A stretch of DNA of 64,000 nt from Paenibacillus dendritiformis (GCF_021654795.1 NZ_AP025344.1:1316501-1380500); one strand, 5' to 3'; counted from the stretch's first letter, positions 34,252 through 43,727 are shown. Translations and numbers: made by a program. Notes: generated from the letters alone by a model not told the origin.

Positions 34252-34599
34252 GAAATGACGCCTCCTCTTCCCAAACCCATTGCTTTATGATCTTATTACA
34301 TCATATTTTATTGCGGTTTGCATTGAACTTCTGGCTGATTCATAATAAAAGTACATAACATGATATGTCGATTGGTTGTCTCATCATGACTGCAGCGCGG
34401 CGAGGCAACGCCTGCCTCCTCCCGGCTCGTTAGGGATACGCGGCGTCGGGACGTCGCCGCTGCCGATCCGCTTGTTCTGTTCCCCGGGAGGGTGGGCTGC
34501 TTACTGTGGAGCGAGAAAGGGTATCATAACTCGGATTGCCCGTGCATAACACAGAACAAGACACCGACATTCATAGTCTAGAGAGGAGACAATAACATT
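34252..34599. other. intergenic region between divergent genes
   Basis: AT-rich next to the aldehyde dehydrogenase, GC-rich in the middle. I see no gene, no clear promoter pair and no structured RNA; only the ribosome site AGAGGAG before 34600 stands out. Confidence 0.4.
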
Positions 34600-35352
34600 A
34601 TGCAATCCATCGCCATCATTTCAGATATACATGGGAATTTGCAGGCATTGGAAGCGGTGCTGCAGGATGTGGAGCGCCAAGGCGCCGACCGGATCTACTG
34701 TCTGGGCGATGTCGTCGGGAAGGGCCCGAATCCGGCGGAGGTTGTCGATCTCATATGGGACCATTGCGATGTCATCGTGCGCGGCAATTGGGATGAACTG
34801 GTCCTGAAGATGGACGAGGACATTCAATTCCGCTGGCATGCCGAACGGCTGGGCGAGAAGCGCCGGAGCATGCTGGCCGCGCTGCCGTTCTCTCACGACT
34901 TCATCATGAGCGGACGGCATATCCGTCTCGTTCACGCATCTCCGCAGAGCGTCTATCATCGGGTACAGCCGTGGGATGCGGAGGAGAGAAGACTCGGCAT
35001 GTTCGAGTTCACCTCCTCCCTCAACGAGCCTCTTCATCCGTGCCAATCACCGGATGTGGTCATATACGGGGATATTCATAATGCTTATTTGCAGCATCTT
35101 CATGGCCGCACGCTGGTCAATTGCGGCAGCGTGGGCAATCCGCTCGATATTACCCAAGCGTCCTATATTATGCTGCAAGGCAGCTTGGGTCAGGTGGCGA
35201 CAACTGAATTTTCGATTCATTTTCACCGGGTGCCCTATGATATCGAACGGGCCGTTCGGGCTGCCCAGGAGGCGGATATTCCAGGCCTTCAGCCGTACGT
35301 GCGGGAGCTGCGGACCGGCGTGTACCGGGGGCTTCAGAGCGGAGAAGCCTAG
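34600..35352 (+). CDS. metallophosphoesterase (calcineurin-like)
   Basis: A 250-residue soluble phosphoesterase. Metal ligands appear in order: S-D-I-H-G-N (Asp9 and His11), C-L-G-D-V-V-G-K-G-P (Asp near 37), V-R-G-N-W-D (Asn near 66), L-V-H-A-S-P and Y-G-D-I-H-N. This is the YfcE/diadenosine-type arrangement, though the usual G-N-H-E or G-N-C-D is G-N-W-D here. The substrate is unknown. A hairpin follows. Confidence 0.9.
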   Translation: MQSIAIISDIHGNLQALEAVLQDVERQGADRIYCLGDVVGKGPNPAEVVDLIWDHCDVIVRGNWDELVLKMDEDIQFRWHAERLGEKRRSMLAALPFSHDFIMSGRHIRLVHASPQSVYHRVQPWDAEERRLGMFEFTSSLNEPLHPCQSPDVVIYGDIHNAYLQHLHGRTLVNCGSVGNPLDITQASYIMLQGSLGQVATTEFSIHFHRVPYDIERAVRAAQEADIPGLQPYVRELRTGVYRGLQSGEA

Positions 35353-35404
35353 ACCGCGGAACCGGCGGCGGCACCAGCCATACGTGAGCCTGAATCGGAC
35401 GATG

Positions 35405-35433
35405 AGGACAGCCCGGAACGGCCTGTCCTGTTT
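35405..35433 (+). terminator. probable terminator of phosphoesterase gene
   Basis: AGGACAG pairs with CTGTCCT, with inner CCG/CGG, followed by GTTTG. The T run is weak. Confidence 0.5.
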
Positions 35434-35500
35434 GCCGTGCCCCGCCCGAGGATATGGACGCATTTTCCAGAGCATGTTATGCTGTGTAGCGGTGATATCT

Positions 35501-36328
35501 ATGTTCCGAATCGGAGAATTTTCAAAATTAACACAAGTGTCCATCCGAATGCTGCGATATTACGATGAAGTCGGCCTGTTGAAGCCGGCCCGGGTTGACA
35601 AGCTTACAGGCTATCGGCTCTATTCCATCGAACAAATCCCGATGGTGCAGCAAATTATCCTGTTGCGGGATATGGAGTTCAGTGTGGCTGAAATCGCCTT
35701 CGCCCTCGCCAACTGGGACGATACCCTCATTCTCGGGCTGTTGGAAAATAAAAAGAAACAGATTCAAGCCGCAATCCGGCAGGAATTGGAGCGAATCGCC
35801 CACATCGACGCCGCGATGAGGGATATCCGGGAAGAAAACCTGGCGGTTCATTATAATGTAACGCTAAAGAGAGTGCCGAGCTTCAAAATCTTGTCCCTGC
35901 GAAGAGTCATTCCCAACCATTGTCGGGAGGGCGAGTTGTGGAAGGAGCTATTTGCGTTTATTGAGGAAGAACGGATCGACATACCAAAAGGAGCAGGCAA
36001 TATCGCCATTTTTCATGACCCGGATCATAGGGACGCCGATGTTGATGTGGAAGTAGGCTTGATCGTCAATCAACTGGGCGAAGGGAGAGACGGATTCCAA
36101 TACAGGGAGACCGAAGCGATCGATATGATGGCTTGCGTCATGGTATATGGCCCGTTCGGCAACATCGCGCGAGCGTATCATTCCTTCGCGCATTGGCTGG
36201 AACAGCACCAGCAGTATGAAATGGCGGGATTGACCCGGCAAATCTGCCATAAAGGCCCGTTCAACGAACCGAATCCCGCAAATTACCTCACCGAAGTTCA
36301 AACGCCTGTCATGCGGAAAGGGAAATAA
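35501..36328 (+). CDS. MerR-family regulator with GyrI-like effector domain
   Basis: A 275-residue protein. The N-terminal MerR winged helix (F-R-I-G-E-F-S-K-L-T-Q-V-S-I-R-M-L-R-Y-Y-D-E-V-G-L-L) is followed by a coiled coil (about 75-115) and a C-terminal domain of the GyrI/AraC effector-binding type, as in BmrR and related drug-sensing activators. The ATG at 35501 follows GGTGAT; the frame is open far upstream but no earlier start fits. The targets may include itself; trmO lies 94 bases downstream on the same strand. Confidence 0.88.
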   Translation: MFRIGEFSKLTQVSIRMLRYYDEVGLLKPARVDKLTGYRLYSIEQIPMVQQIILLRDMEFSVAEIAFALANWDDTLILGLLENKKKQIQAAIRQELERIAHIDAAMRDIREENLAVHYNVTLKRVPSFKILSLRRVIPNHCREGELWKELFAFIEEERIDIPKGAGNIAIFHDPDHRDADVDVEVGLIVNQLGEGRDGFQYRETEAIDMMACVMVYGPFGNIARAYHSFAHWLEQHQQYEMAGLTRQICHKGPFNEPNPANYLTEVQTPVMRKGK

Positions 36329-36422
36329 ATTTTGCTTCTCCCGCCGGCGATGCTCAGGGTTGACTCTCACACGATGTGAGGGCATAACGTAAAGTGGCAT
36401 CATATAACGAGGAGGACATGCT

Positions 36423-36908
36423 ATGAAGCCATTGACGTTGAATCCGGTAGGAAAAATCCGTATCGGCCGTGAGGGAATGTTTGTCGAAACAGAACCGAAA
36501 TATACCCCGGCGTTAAAGGAACTGTGTGGATTCAGCCATCTACAAATGCTGTGGTGGTTCGACGGCTGCGACAACGCAAGTGCCAGAACTACGCTGGAAA
36601 CGGAGAAGCCCTACCAAAAAGGGCCTGACACGCTTGGAATCTTTGCGACCCGCTCCCCGTACAGACCGAATCCAATCGGCCTGTCGACCGCTCGAATCCT
36701 GTCGATTGACGAGAAGAACGGGATCATTCAGCTTGCGTATCTTGACGCGCATGAAGGCAGCCCGGTCCTTGATCTGAAGCCTTATACTCCAAGCCTCGAC
36801 AGGGTGGAGACCCCGCGTGTGCCGAATTGGTGCGCTCACTGGCCGCAAAGCCTGGAGGAATCGGCCTCGTTCGATTGGGCCCATGAATTTCGCTGGAGCG
36901 AGGAGTGA
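36423..36908 (+). CDS. trmO: tRNA N6-threonylcarbamoyladenosine methyltransferase TrmO-like
   Basis: A 161-residue TrmO/TsaA beta-barrel protein. Marks are L-x-P-V-G-K-I at the start, F-S-H-L-Q-M-L-W-W-F, G-I-F-A-T-R-S-P-Y-R-P-N-P-I-G-L-S near 75 and S-P-V-L-D-L-K-P-Y-T-P near 122. In E. coli TrmO uses S-adenosylmethionine to methylate t6A37 of threonine tRNAs. The short form without the extra C-terminal domain is common in Firmicutes, where the role is less certain. Confidence 0.88.
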   Translation: MKPLTLNPVGKIRIGREGMFVETEPKYTPALKELCGFSHLQMLWWFDGCDNASARTTLETEKPYQKGPDTLGIFATRSPYRPNPIGLSTARILSIDEKNGIIQLAYLDAHEGSPVLDLKPYTPSLDRVETPRVPNWCAHWPQSLEESASFDWAHEFRWSEE

Positions 36909-37009
36909 GAGAGGGACTCAGGGACCGTCAACTCTGTGTGAAAAGCGGTTTGATCATCGAATTTTCATCATTTGTTACACAACGGTAATATTTCTGTTAA
37001 CGGAGGTTA

Positions 37010-37048
37010 ATGTTGAGAGGGTATATTGATAACAAGACCCCCTTTTGA
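37010..37048 (+). CDS. possible 11-12 residue small ORF
   Basis: GGAGG at 37002-37006 is followed by ATG (37010) and TTG (37013); from the TTG the spacing is ideal and gives M-R-G-Y-I-D-N-K-T-P-F before TGA. A strong terminator begins 22 bases later, and no gene on this strand follows for more than 2 kb. So a tiny transcript with its own ribosome site and terminator is possible. It may equally be the chance end of the trmO transcript. Confidence 0.3.
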   Translation: MLRGYIDNKTPF

Positions 37049-37069
37049 TGAATATATATCCCTTGAGTC

Positions 37070-37099
37070 GGACCTGAATATTCAGGTCCTCTTTTTTTT
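37070..37099 (+). terminator. strong terminator after trmO region
   Basis: GGACCTGAA and TTCAGGTCC form a perfect palindrome with a minimal loop, followed by TC and eight T. Confidence 0.9.
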
Positions 37100-37128
37100 G
37101 CCTTCGGGTGACAGAAGCGGCCGGAACG

Positions 37129-37152
37129 AAAAAGCCGCTCTACGCGAGCGGC
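37129..37152 (-). terminator. terminator of the minus-strand LysR-hisJ unit
   Basis: GCCGCTC pairs with GAGCGGC around five bases; on the minus strand five T follow. The hairpin overlaps the stop codon of the histidinol-phosphatase gene. Confidence 0.75.
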
Positions 37153-37952
37153 ACTTCATGTTTCTTTTTCTGCTTGTAATAGACCCAGGACGTGAAGCCG
37201 AGCTCAAGGAGCCGCTTGCGAACTTGCTCCCATTCGTCGCCGACGCGGGATGGCGTGTGGGCATCGGAGCCGAACGTGACATCGACGCCGTAGTGAAGGG
37301 CCCGTTCCAGAATATCGTCGGACGGATACCAGCCGCCGCTCAGCTTCGTCTTGCCGGACGTATTGATCTCGATCGCCACGCCGCAATCGGCAATGACGGA
37401 CAGCGTCTCATCGATCGCCTCGGCGGCAACGATATCCGAGAATTCCGGATAATTGCCTTTCATCGCGTCGATATGTCCGAGAATCTGGAACATGCCGGTG
37501 CGGGCCGAATCTCGGATGAGTTCATAGTACGCAATCTTTTGGGCGACGCGCTCTTCCTCGGTCAGCTTCTTCCACCGGTTTTTGTTGAAAATGCTGATTC
37601 CATTCGTATAATGAACGGATCCGATTATATAATCGAACGGATACCGGTCGAGCATCCGCCGGTAGGTCTCCGCATGCGGAGGGAAATAGTCGGACTCGAT
37701 GCCGAGCAGCACGTCGATGCGTCCTTCATATTCCCGTTTCAGCTCCAGCACTTCGTTCACGTAGTTCTCGAAGTCGCTCTTGGCCATCGCGATATTGGGA
37801 AAGGCCTGATCTTCCTCCCTGCCGAAGTACGGGGTATGATCGGAGATTCCGATCACGTTCAGCCCGTTCGCGATCCCCGCTTCGATATAATCGCGGATAT
37901 TGCCGTCCGCATGCCCGCAGCGGAAATGATGGGTATGCAAGTCAAATTTCAT
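37140..37952 (-). CDS. hisJ: PHP-type histidinol-phosphatase
   Basis: A 270-residue PHP-fold metal phosphatase. Ligands are seen in D-L-H-T-H-H at the N-terminus, H-A-D-G, G-I-S-D-H-T-P-Y, G-I-E-S-D-Y, G-S-V-H-Y, L-G-H-I-D and G-S-D-A-H. The last step of histidine synthesis before HisD is its likely job; other PHP phosphatases are possible. It lies 12 bases after the stop of a LysR gene on the same strand, which suggests joint transcription, an unusual place for a histidine gene. AGGAGG lies before the ATG. Confidence 0.88.
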   Translation of the reverse strand: MKFDLHTHHFRCGHADGNIRDYIEAGIANGLNVIGISDHTPYFGREEDQAFPNIAMAKSDFENYVNEVLELKREYEGRIDVLLGIESDYFPPHAETYRRMLDRYPFDYIIGSVHYTNGISIFNKNRWKKLTEEERVAQKIAYYELIRDSARTGMFQILGHIDAMKGNYPEFSDIVAAEAIDETLSVIADCGVAIEINTSGKTKLSGGWYPSDDILERALHYGVDVTFGSDAHTPSRVGDEWEQVRKRLLELGFTSWVYYKQKKKHEVPLA

Positions 37953-37964
37953 CTTCTTTTCCTC

Positions 37965-38867
37965 CTATTCAGACCCGATGAATTGCGTTTCCGGCATGCC
38001 TTTCAGGTCATTCAGGAACTGCTGCATCGCGGAATTCAAATATCGGCCCGTACGGTACATGACGCCGACCGGGTGGGCGATCTCCAGCTCATGGATATGT
38101 ACAATCTGAAGCGTCCCCCGCTTCAGCTCGTTGCTCACGGACAGCTTCGAAATAATGGCCGCGCCCAGGTTCAACTCCACCATCCGCTTCACTTCCTCGC
38201 TGCTGTTCAATTCCATGACAATATGAGGTTGAATACCGTGACGGCGGAACGTCTCATCCGCGAACCGGCGGCCAAGCGTGTCAGTGGACAGCATAATGAG
38301 AGGGATATCCCGCAGCAGATCCATCGTGCCGTGCTTATGCCTTGCAAGCGGATGGTTCGGATTGACCACAAGTTCGAACGTATCGTAGTAGAGAACGGAT
38401 GAGACAAGATTCGGATTCTGCTCATTCAAATACCCGATTCCGATATCCACGGTGCCGTTTTCGATTTGGCTCATGATCTGGGTGGAGGACATGGACAAGA
38501 TGGTGGTCTTGATAAGCGGGAACTGATCCTGGAAATAGGAAAGCACCCGCGGGAGAATTTGAATGGCTATCGATGTCGTCGTTCCGAGCACGATATGTCC
38601 CTGTGGAATCTGCTGCAAATCGGTCAGCTTCTGCTTCAAATCATCGACGATTTGGAGTATGCGTTCGGCATGTTCCAGAAACAATCGGCCGCTGTCCGTC
38701 AGCGTAACCGGCTGATTGCGATCAATGAGAATGGTTTTGAACTCATCTTCCAAGCTTTTGATCTGCGCGGATACGGCGGGCTGTGTCAGGTTCAGCAATT
38801 CGCCGGCTTTGCGGAAGCTCATTGTCTTGGAAATCGTGATGAGCGTTTCCAATTGGCTCAAATTCAT
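37965..38867 (-). CDS. LysR-family regulator
   Basis: A 300-residue LysR protein; the helix-turn-helix is M-S-F-R-K-A-G-E-L-L-N-L-T-Q-P-A-V-S-A-Q-I near residues 16-36. The effector domain (G-T-T-T-S-I-A-I-Q-I-L-P near 95; D-I-G-I-G-Y-L near 145) is of the CysB/CbbR-like general type. The ATG at 38867 has AAAGGAG upstream; a longer hydrophobic N-terminal extension in the frame is not expected for the family. It probably shares a transcript with the hisJ-like gene, but its target cannot be told. Confidence 0.87.
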   Translation of the reverse strand: MNLSQLETLITISKTMSFRKAGELLNLTQPAVSAQIKSLEDEFKTILIDRNQPVTLTDSGRLFLEHAERILQIVDDLKQKLTDLQQIPQGHIVLGTTTSIAIQILPRVLSYFQDQFPLIKTTILSMSSTQIMSQIENGTVDIGIGYLNEQNPNLVSSVLYYDTFELVVNPNHPLARHKHGTMDLLRDIPLIMLSTDTLGRRFADETFRRHGIQPHIVMELNSSEEVKRMVELNLGAAIISKLSVSNELKRGTLQIVHIHELEIAHPVGVMYRTGRYLNSAMQQFLNDLKGMPETQFIGSE

Positions 38868-39468
38868 TGAAGCTCTCCTTTCCCGTGCAATGAGATGAAT
38901 CACAATTGCCGCAATTATAAAAATATTTATCAATAATAACAGACCAATAAATTTGTTTTGTCATTATATAATTTAGATTATAGAGGAAGCGGCGGGCCGG
39001 AGCAATGTTTGCTCCTGTTCCCATGCTGGCGCAAGAAGGTATGTCCGAATTTTTCCCCATAACGCGCATTATGATTCTGCCGGAAAAGTATGGCGGTATG
39101 GCGTTCCGGCCTAGCGCCATCTCTGTTGCGGCACGAGTCAAAAAGCCCGTTCCAGTCCATGGAACGGGCTGCTGCGGTCTAGACTCAATGCAAGGCTGCG
39201 GCAGGCTGCAGGGGGATTCGAACGCCCAATTCCATTTCCTTGGCTTCTATGTTCTCAGGCCTTCATCTATATAGGCAGTGCGAGAGCATGGAATACAACC
39301 AGCCGGGCAAAAAAATATGAGGCCTGCCGCTCAGGCGCCGATTCTGTTGCGAAAACTTAATATTTGAAACCGTTGACCCGCCGGCCTGCGATGCCTCACA
39401 ATGAATGAAGACGCTCTCATCGGAGCGGAGAATACGGAGAAGATAAGTTGAAACTAGGGGGACACGCA
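38868..39468. other. 600-bp gap between divergent genes
   Basis: The first 120 bases are AT-rich with several TATAAT-like boxes and probably hold the LysR promoter. The rest is GC-rich, with no gene I can support. A hairpin at 39140-39170 points to the minus strand. A weak TTGACC-18-CACAAT pair at about 39374 may serve the transporter gene at 39469. Confidence 0.4.
39140..39170 (-). terminator. orphan minus-strand terminator
   Basis: AGCCCGTTCCA pairs perfectly with TGGAACGGGCT around GTCCA; on the minus strand the stem runs into five T. No minus-strand gene lies between it and the plus-strand transporter to its right, so it may mark a lost gene or an unseen RNA. Confidence 0.6.
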
Positions 39469-40782
39469 ATGCGTACGAAAGAAGTTCGCAGCTGGATGAT
39501 GTACGATTGGGCGAATTCCGCTTTTGCGACCACGATGCTGGCGGCGGTGCTGCCGATTTTTTATCAGACCGTCGCCGCCTCGAATCTGCCCGGACATCAG
39601 GCGACCAGCTATTGGGCCTTCACGCAGACGGCGGGCATGATTCTCGTCGCGGTGCTCTCGCCGATACTGGGGGCGGTGGCCGATCTCTCGCAGCGGAAGA
39701 TGGCGTTCCTCCGCGTATTTGCCTGGATGGGGGCCTTGGCCTGCCTTTTGATGGTATTCGCGGGTGAGGGAGATTGGCTGTATGTATCGGTGCTGTTCGT
39801 CTTCGCCACGCTTGGCTTTTCCGGCGGCAATACATTCTATGACTCGCTCCTTCCGGATATCGCTCCGCCCGAAGCGCGGGACGAGATCTCCGCCAAAGGC
39901 TATATGTACGGCTATATCGGCGGCGGAGCCCTGTTGGCCGTCAATATCGCAATGCTGGAAATGTGGGAGACGTTCGGCTTCGCCAGCAAGGTGGCGGCGA
40001 CCCAGGCGGTGTTCCTCACGGTAGGTGTCTGGTGGCTCCTGTTCTCGCTGCCGTTGTTCCGCACGCTGCGCGATCCGGCCCGAACCGAACGGCGCTCGGC
40101 ACTCTACTACACGAAGCATGGGTTTGGCCGCATTTACTACACTTTGAAGCGGGTGAAGCATTATCCGGAGCTGATGAAATATATTTTGTCCTTCTGGTTC
40201 TTCAATGACGGAATCTCGACGATCATCGCCATGTCGGCCATCTATGGCGCCGAGATCGGCATCGAGACGAGCCATCTGATTATTGCTCTGCTCATTACGC
40301 AATTCGTGGGCATTCCGTTCACCTTCCTGTTCGCGAAGTTCGCCAGACAGCTCGGCTCGAAGCGTTCGCTCTATCTTTCGCTCAGCACGTATATCGTCAT
40401 CGTGTTCCTCGGCTACTTTATGACTTCGGCGCTCCATTTTTATATTTTGGCCTTCCTCGTCGGCATGGTTCAAGGGGGAAGCCAGGCCGTGGCCCGCTCC
40501 GTCTTCAGCCAGATGGTTCCGCGAAGCCGGGCGTCCGAGTTCTTCGGCTTCCTGAGCCTGTCCAGCAAAGTATCCGCCTCCATCGGCCCGGACGTGTTCG
40601 GGATGGTCGGCCTGCTTACCGGTTCCACCCGCTTGGCGATCCTATCGATTCTCGCGTTCTTCGTCATCGGCATTCTGCTCCTCGTCTTTGTCGATATCGA
40701 GAAAGGACGCAGAGAGGCGGAAAAAGAAGAGAGCCTGTTCACGGGCGGCCCCGTCAATTCCGCCGGCATTCCGGTGAATTGA
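39469..40782 (+). CDS. UMF1-family MFS transporter
   Basis: A 437-residue 12-helix transporter of the UMF1 (Atg22-like) family. The N-terminus W-M-M-Y-D-W-A-N-S-A-F-A-T-T and the motif F-Y-D-S-L-L-P-D-I are typical, as is S-R-A-S-E-F-F-G-F in the second half. Fungal relatives export amino acids from the vacuole; bacterial substrates are unknown. AGGGGG is seven bases before the ATG at 39469. Confidence 0.9.
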   Translation: MRTKEVRSWMMYDWANSAFATTMLAAVLPIFYQTVAASNLPGHQATSYWAFTQTAGMILVAVLSPILGAVADLSQRKMAFLRVFAWMGALACLLMVFAGEGDWLYVSVLFVFATLGFSGGNTFYDSLLPDIAPPEARDEISAKGYMYGYIGGGALLAVNIAMLEMWETFGFASKVAATQAVFLTVGVWWLLFSLPLFRTLRDPARTERRSALYYTKHGFGRIYYTLKRVKHYPELMKYILSFWFFNDGISTIIAMSAIYGAEIGIETSHLIIALLITQFVGIPFTFLFAKFARQLGSKRSLYLSLSTYIVIVFLGYFMTSALHFYILAFLVGMVQGGSQAVARSVFSQMVPRSRASEFFGFLSLSSKVSASIGPDVFGMVGLLTGSTRLAILSILAFFVIGILLLVFVDIEKGRREAEKEESLFTGGPVNSAGIPVN

Positions 40783-40839
40783 GCCGGAGCGGGCCGGGTG
40801 GCCGTAACGGTAAGGGACTGCCTTGCGAGGACAAAAGAG

Positions 40840-40874
40840 AAGGGCGTCATGCCGCGGGTGCGGCAGACGCCCTT
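40840..40874. terminator. terminator between transporter and P-type ATPase
   Basis: AAGGGCGTC pairs with GACGCCCTT and inner CCGC with GCGG. On the minus strand a T-rich tract (TTCTCTTTTG) follows. Confidence 0.7.
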
Positions 40875-40965
40875 GGCGGCGTTCCTGATGCCGGGCGGCC
40901 GCGTCCTGTCGGCCTGACGATGCGGGCCGGCCGCTTCGGACACCGGGAACTGGCGGGAGGCGGGA

Positions 40966-43662
40966 TTACGCCCGGTTCGCTGTGTCTGTCCGTCTGCGGG
41001 AGAACAGCTTCACGATCTCCACGATCGGAATCATGGACAGCGATGCGGCGATGACGATAAGCCACTGCTCGCCGTTCAACGCTACGACGCTGAACAGATC
41101 GCGCAGGAACGGAAGCGCGATGACGAGCACGATAAGCAGCCCGGATATTATCACGGCGGCATTCAATTTCCTGTTCGTGAACCATCCGATTTGGAACAGC
41201 GACTGCTTGGCGGAACGGACATTGAACGCATGCGTAAGCTGGATCAAGCCGAGCGTGGCGAAGGCCATCGTAATGGCGGCATCCTCGTGATAATGCGTAT
41301 GCCCCCAGTAATAGGTGAGAAGCGTCAGTATGGCTTCAAGCAGCCCCTGATACACGAGGCTGATGCCGATTCCTCCGGCGAAGATGCTGGCCGAGGCCTG
41401 GCGCGGCGCCTGCTTCATCAGGTCCTCCTCGGCCCGTTCGAAGCCGAGCGCCAGCGCGGGCAGCGTGTCGGTGACGAGATTGACCCATAAAATATGGATC
41501 GGAAAGAGAATTTTCCAGTTCAGCATCGTCGCCACGAACAGAGTGACGACTTCGCCGAGGTTGGCAGACAGCAAATATTGAATCGTCTTGCGGATGTTGC
41601 TGTAGACCTTACGCCCTTCCTCGACGGCGATAACGATCGTCGAGAAGTTGTCGTCCGCCAGCACCATATCGGAAGCGCCCTTCGCCACATCGGTGCCGGT
41701 GATGCCCATTCCGACGCCGATATCGGCCGCCTTCAAGGCCGGAGCATCATTCACCCCGTCCCCCGTCATGGCTACGATTTTGCCCTTCTTCTTCCACGCC
41801 TTCACGATCCGGACCTTATGCTCGGGCGACACGCGCGCGTAGACGGAATATTGCTCCACCTTCGCCTCGAACTCTGCGTCATCGAGGCGGCTTAGATCTG
41901 CTCCGGTCAGCACGGCGCCTTCCTTGTCGATGATGCCCAGTTCCTTCGCGATCGCGGCGGCCGTGTCCCCGTGATCGCCCGTAATCATCACCGGGCGAAT
42001 GCCGGCGAGCTTGCAGATGCGCACCGCTTCCTTCACCTCTTCGCGCGGCGGATCGATCATGCCGACGAGGCCGGCGAAGACGAGATCGTTCTCGAGCGCA
42101 TCTGCCGTCAGGCTGTCCGGCACCCGCTCCGCATCCCGGTAGGCGAGGGCCAGCACGCGCAGCGCCTTCCCGGCCATCGCTTGATTGGCGGCGGCGATGT
42201 TCCGGTGGTGCTCCTCTGTCATCGGCTCGACCCGGCCGTCCCGGAGAATATGGGTGCACCGGGCCGTCAGCACGTCAGGGGCGCCCTTCGTCATAATGCG
42301 GCATTGGCTTCCGTCCTCCCCATTCTCTTCCGCGGGAAGCTGATGGACGGTCGTCATCCGCTTGCGGTCCGAATCGAACGGCAGCTCGGCGATGCGCGGG
42401 AAGCGCCGTTCGGCCTCGCGTTTGTCGATGCCGTTCACGAGCGCATAGTCGATAAGCGCGGTCTCGGTCGGATCGCCGATCGCCCCGGCCGACTGCCCGC
42501 CGCCGGCTTCCGCCAGCCGGGCGTCATTGCACAGCACCATCACTTGCATGAGCCGTTCGGCCGCGGGAGTCCGAATCCAATCCTCCTCGGACGAACGGAG
42601 GGCATCCTCGGCATAGATCTCCTTGACGGTCATCCGGTTCTGCGTCAAGGTGCCTGTCTTGTCCGAGCAGATGATATCCGTGCTGCCGAGCGTCTCCACC
42701 GCAGGCAGCTTGCGGATAATCGCTTTGCGCCGGGCCATCGTCTGCACGCCAAGCGCCAGAATAATCGTGACGATGGCAGGCAAGCCTTCCGGAATGGCCG
42801 CGACCGCGAGCGAGATGGAGGTGAGCAGCATGTCGAACAGCTCTCTGCCTTCGATAAGACCGACGGCGAACATGACGAGCGCGACGGCGACAATAATGAT
42901 AGTGAATGTTTTGCCCAGCTCATTCAGCTTGCGCTGAAGCGGCGTAACCTCGTCCTCTTCCTGCGACAGATATCCCGCGATCGAACCGACCTCGGTGGCG
43001 CCGCCGGTGGCCGTCACGACGCCGAGGCCGCGGCCGTAGGAGACTTGGCTCGTCATATACGCCATATTGATGCGATCCCCGATGACGAGATCGGCTTCGT
43101 CCAGCGGCTCGGTCCCTTTTTCGACCGGGACCGACTCTCCGGTCAAGGCGGCTTCTTCAATCTTCAGCGAGGCGGATTCGATTATTCGCATATCGGCAGG
43201 CACGACATTGCCGGCCTCCAGCAGGACGATGTCGCCGGGGACAAGCTCCTCGGCCTTAATATCGAGGGCCTGCCCCCCGCGCATGACGCGGGCATGGGGA
43301 GTGGACATCTGCTTCAGGGCGCTCAACGCCTGCTCCGCCTTATGCTCCTGAATGACGCCAAGGACGGCGTTCAGGACGACGACAACGAGAATGATGATAG
43401 AGTCGGTCCATTCGCCCAGCAGGCCGGAGACGATGGCGGCCGCCAGCAGGATGAGAATCATGACGTCCTTGAATTGGGCCAGCAGCTTCGCCAGCACGGA
43501 CGGGCCGGCGGCTTCCTGAAGCAGATTGCGCCCGTATTGCTGCCGCCGCTGCTCCGCCTCCTGCCCGGTCAGGCCTTCCCGGCGCGAACCGAGCCGCTGC
43601 AGGGCCGCTTCGGCGGTCAAGGTATGAAAAGCGGCCGCTTGATGTTCTTCTTCCTTCTTCAT
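40966..43662 (-). CDS. P-type calcium-transporting ATPase
   Basis: An 898-residue type IIA P-type ATPase of the SERCA/YloB kind, pumping Ca2+ out of the cell. Order: cytosolic N-terminus, helices 1-2, actuator domain with L-T-G-E-S-V-P-V, helix 4 with P-E-G-L-P-A (ion site), phosphorylation motif D-K-T-G-T-L-T near 334, hinge T-G-D-G-V-N-D-A-P-A-L-K, and six C-terminal helices with N-L-V-T-D-T-L-P-A (helix 6 ion ligands). All catalytic motifs are intact. GAGGAAC and GGAG precede the ATG. A single-gene unit. Confidence 0.93.
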   Translation of the reverse strand: MKKEEEHQAAAFHTLTAEAALQRLGSRREGLTGQEAEQRRQQYGRNLLQEAAGPSVLAKLLAQFKDVMILILLAAAIVSGLLGEWTDSIIILVVVVLNAVLGVIQEHKAEQALSALKQMSTPHARVMRGGQALDIKAEELVPGDIVLLEAGNVVPADMRIIESASLKIEEAALTGESVPVEKGTEPLDEADLVIGDRINMAYMTSQVSYGRGLGVVTATGGATEVGSIAGYLSQEEDEVTPLQRKLNELGKTFTIIIVAVALVMFAVGLIEGRELFDMLLTSISLAVAAIPEGLPAIVTIILALGVQTMARRKAIIRKLPAVETLGSTDIICSDKTGTLTQNRMTVKEIYAEDALRSSEEDWIRTPAAERLMQVMVLCNDARLAEAGGGQSAGAIGDPTETALIDYALVNGIDKREAERRFPRIAELPFDSDRKRMTTVHQLPAEENGEDGSQCRIMTKGAPDVLTARCTHILRDGRVEPMTEEHHRNIAAANQAMAGKALRVLALAYRDAERVPDSLTADALENDLVFAGLVGMIDPPREEVKEAVRICKLAGIRPVMITGDHGDTAAAIAKELGIIDKEGAVLTGADLSRLDDAEFEAKVEQYSVYARVSPEHKVRIVKAWKKKGKIVAMTGDGVNDAPALKAADIGVGMGITGTDVAKGASDMVLADDNFSTIVIAVEEGRKVYSNIRKTIQYLLSANLGEVVTLFVATMLNWKILFPIHILWVNLVTDTLPALALGFERAEEDLMKQAPRQASASIFAGGIGISLVYQGLLEAILTLLTYYWGHTHYHEDAAITMAFATLGLIQLTHAFNVRSAKQSLFQIGWFTNRKLNAAVIISGLLIVLVIALPFLRDLFSVVALNGEQWLIVIAASLSMIPIVEIVKLFSRRRTDTANRA

Positions 43663-43727
43663 GTTCCTCAGCTCCTATCAAGGCTAGTGTGAGAGAACAT
43701 GCGGTAAAATATGTATGCGATCGCCCC

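Noticed and set aside
32869..34290. 473-codon open frame on the plus strand
   Set aside because: It is antisense to a well-supported aldehyde dehydrogenase with all catalytic residues; the frame has no family motifs and arises from high GC content.
39205..39235. tRNA-like T-arm (GGGATTCGAAC) on the minus strand
   Set aside because: The T stem is imperfect, and no acceptor, anticodon or D arm can be built from the flanks.
41971..43692. 573-codon open frame on the plus strand
   Set aside because: It is antisense to the P-type ATPase gene, with biased composition (Arg, Gly, Asp, His) and no domain pattern.
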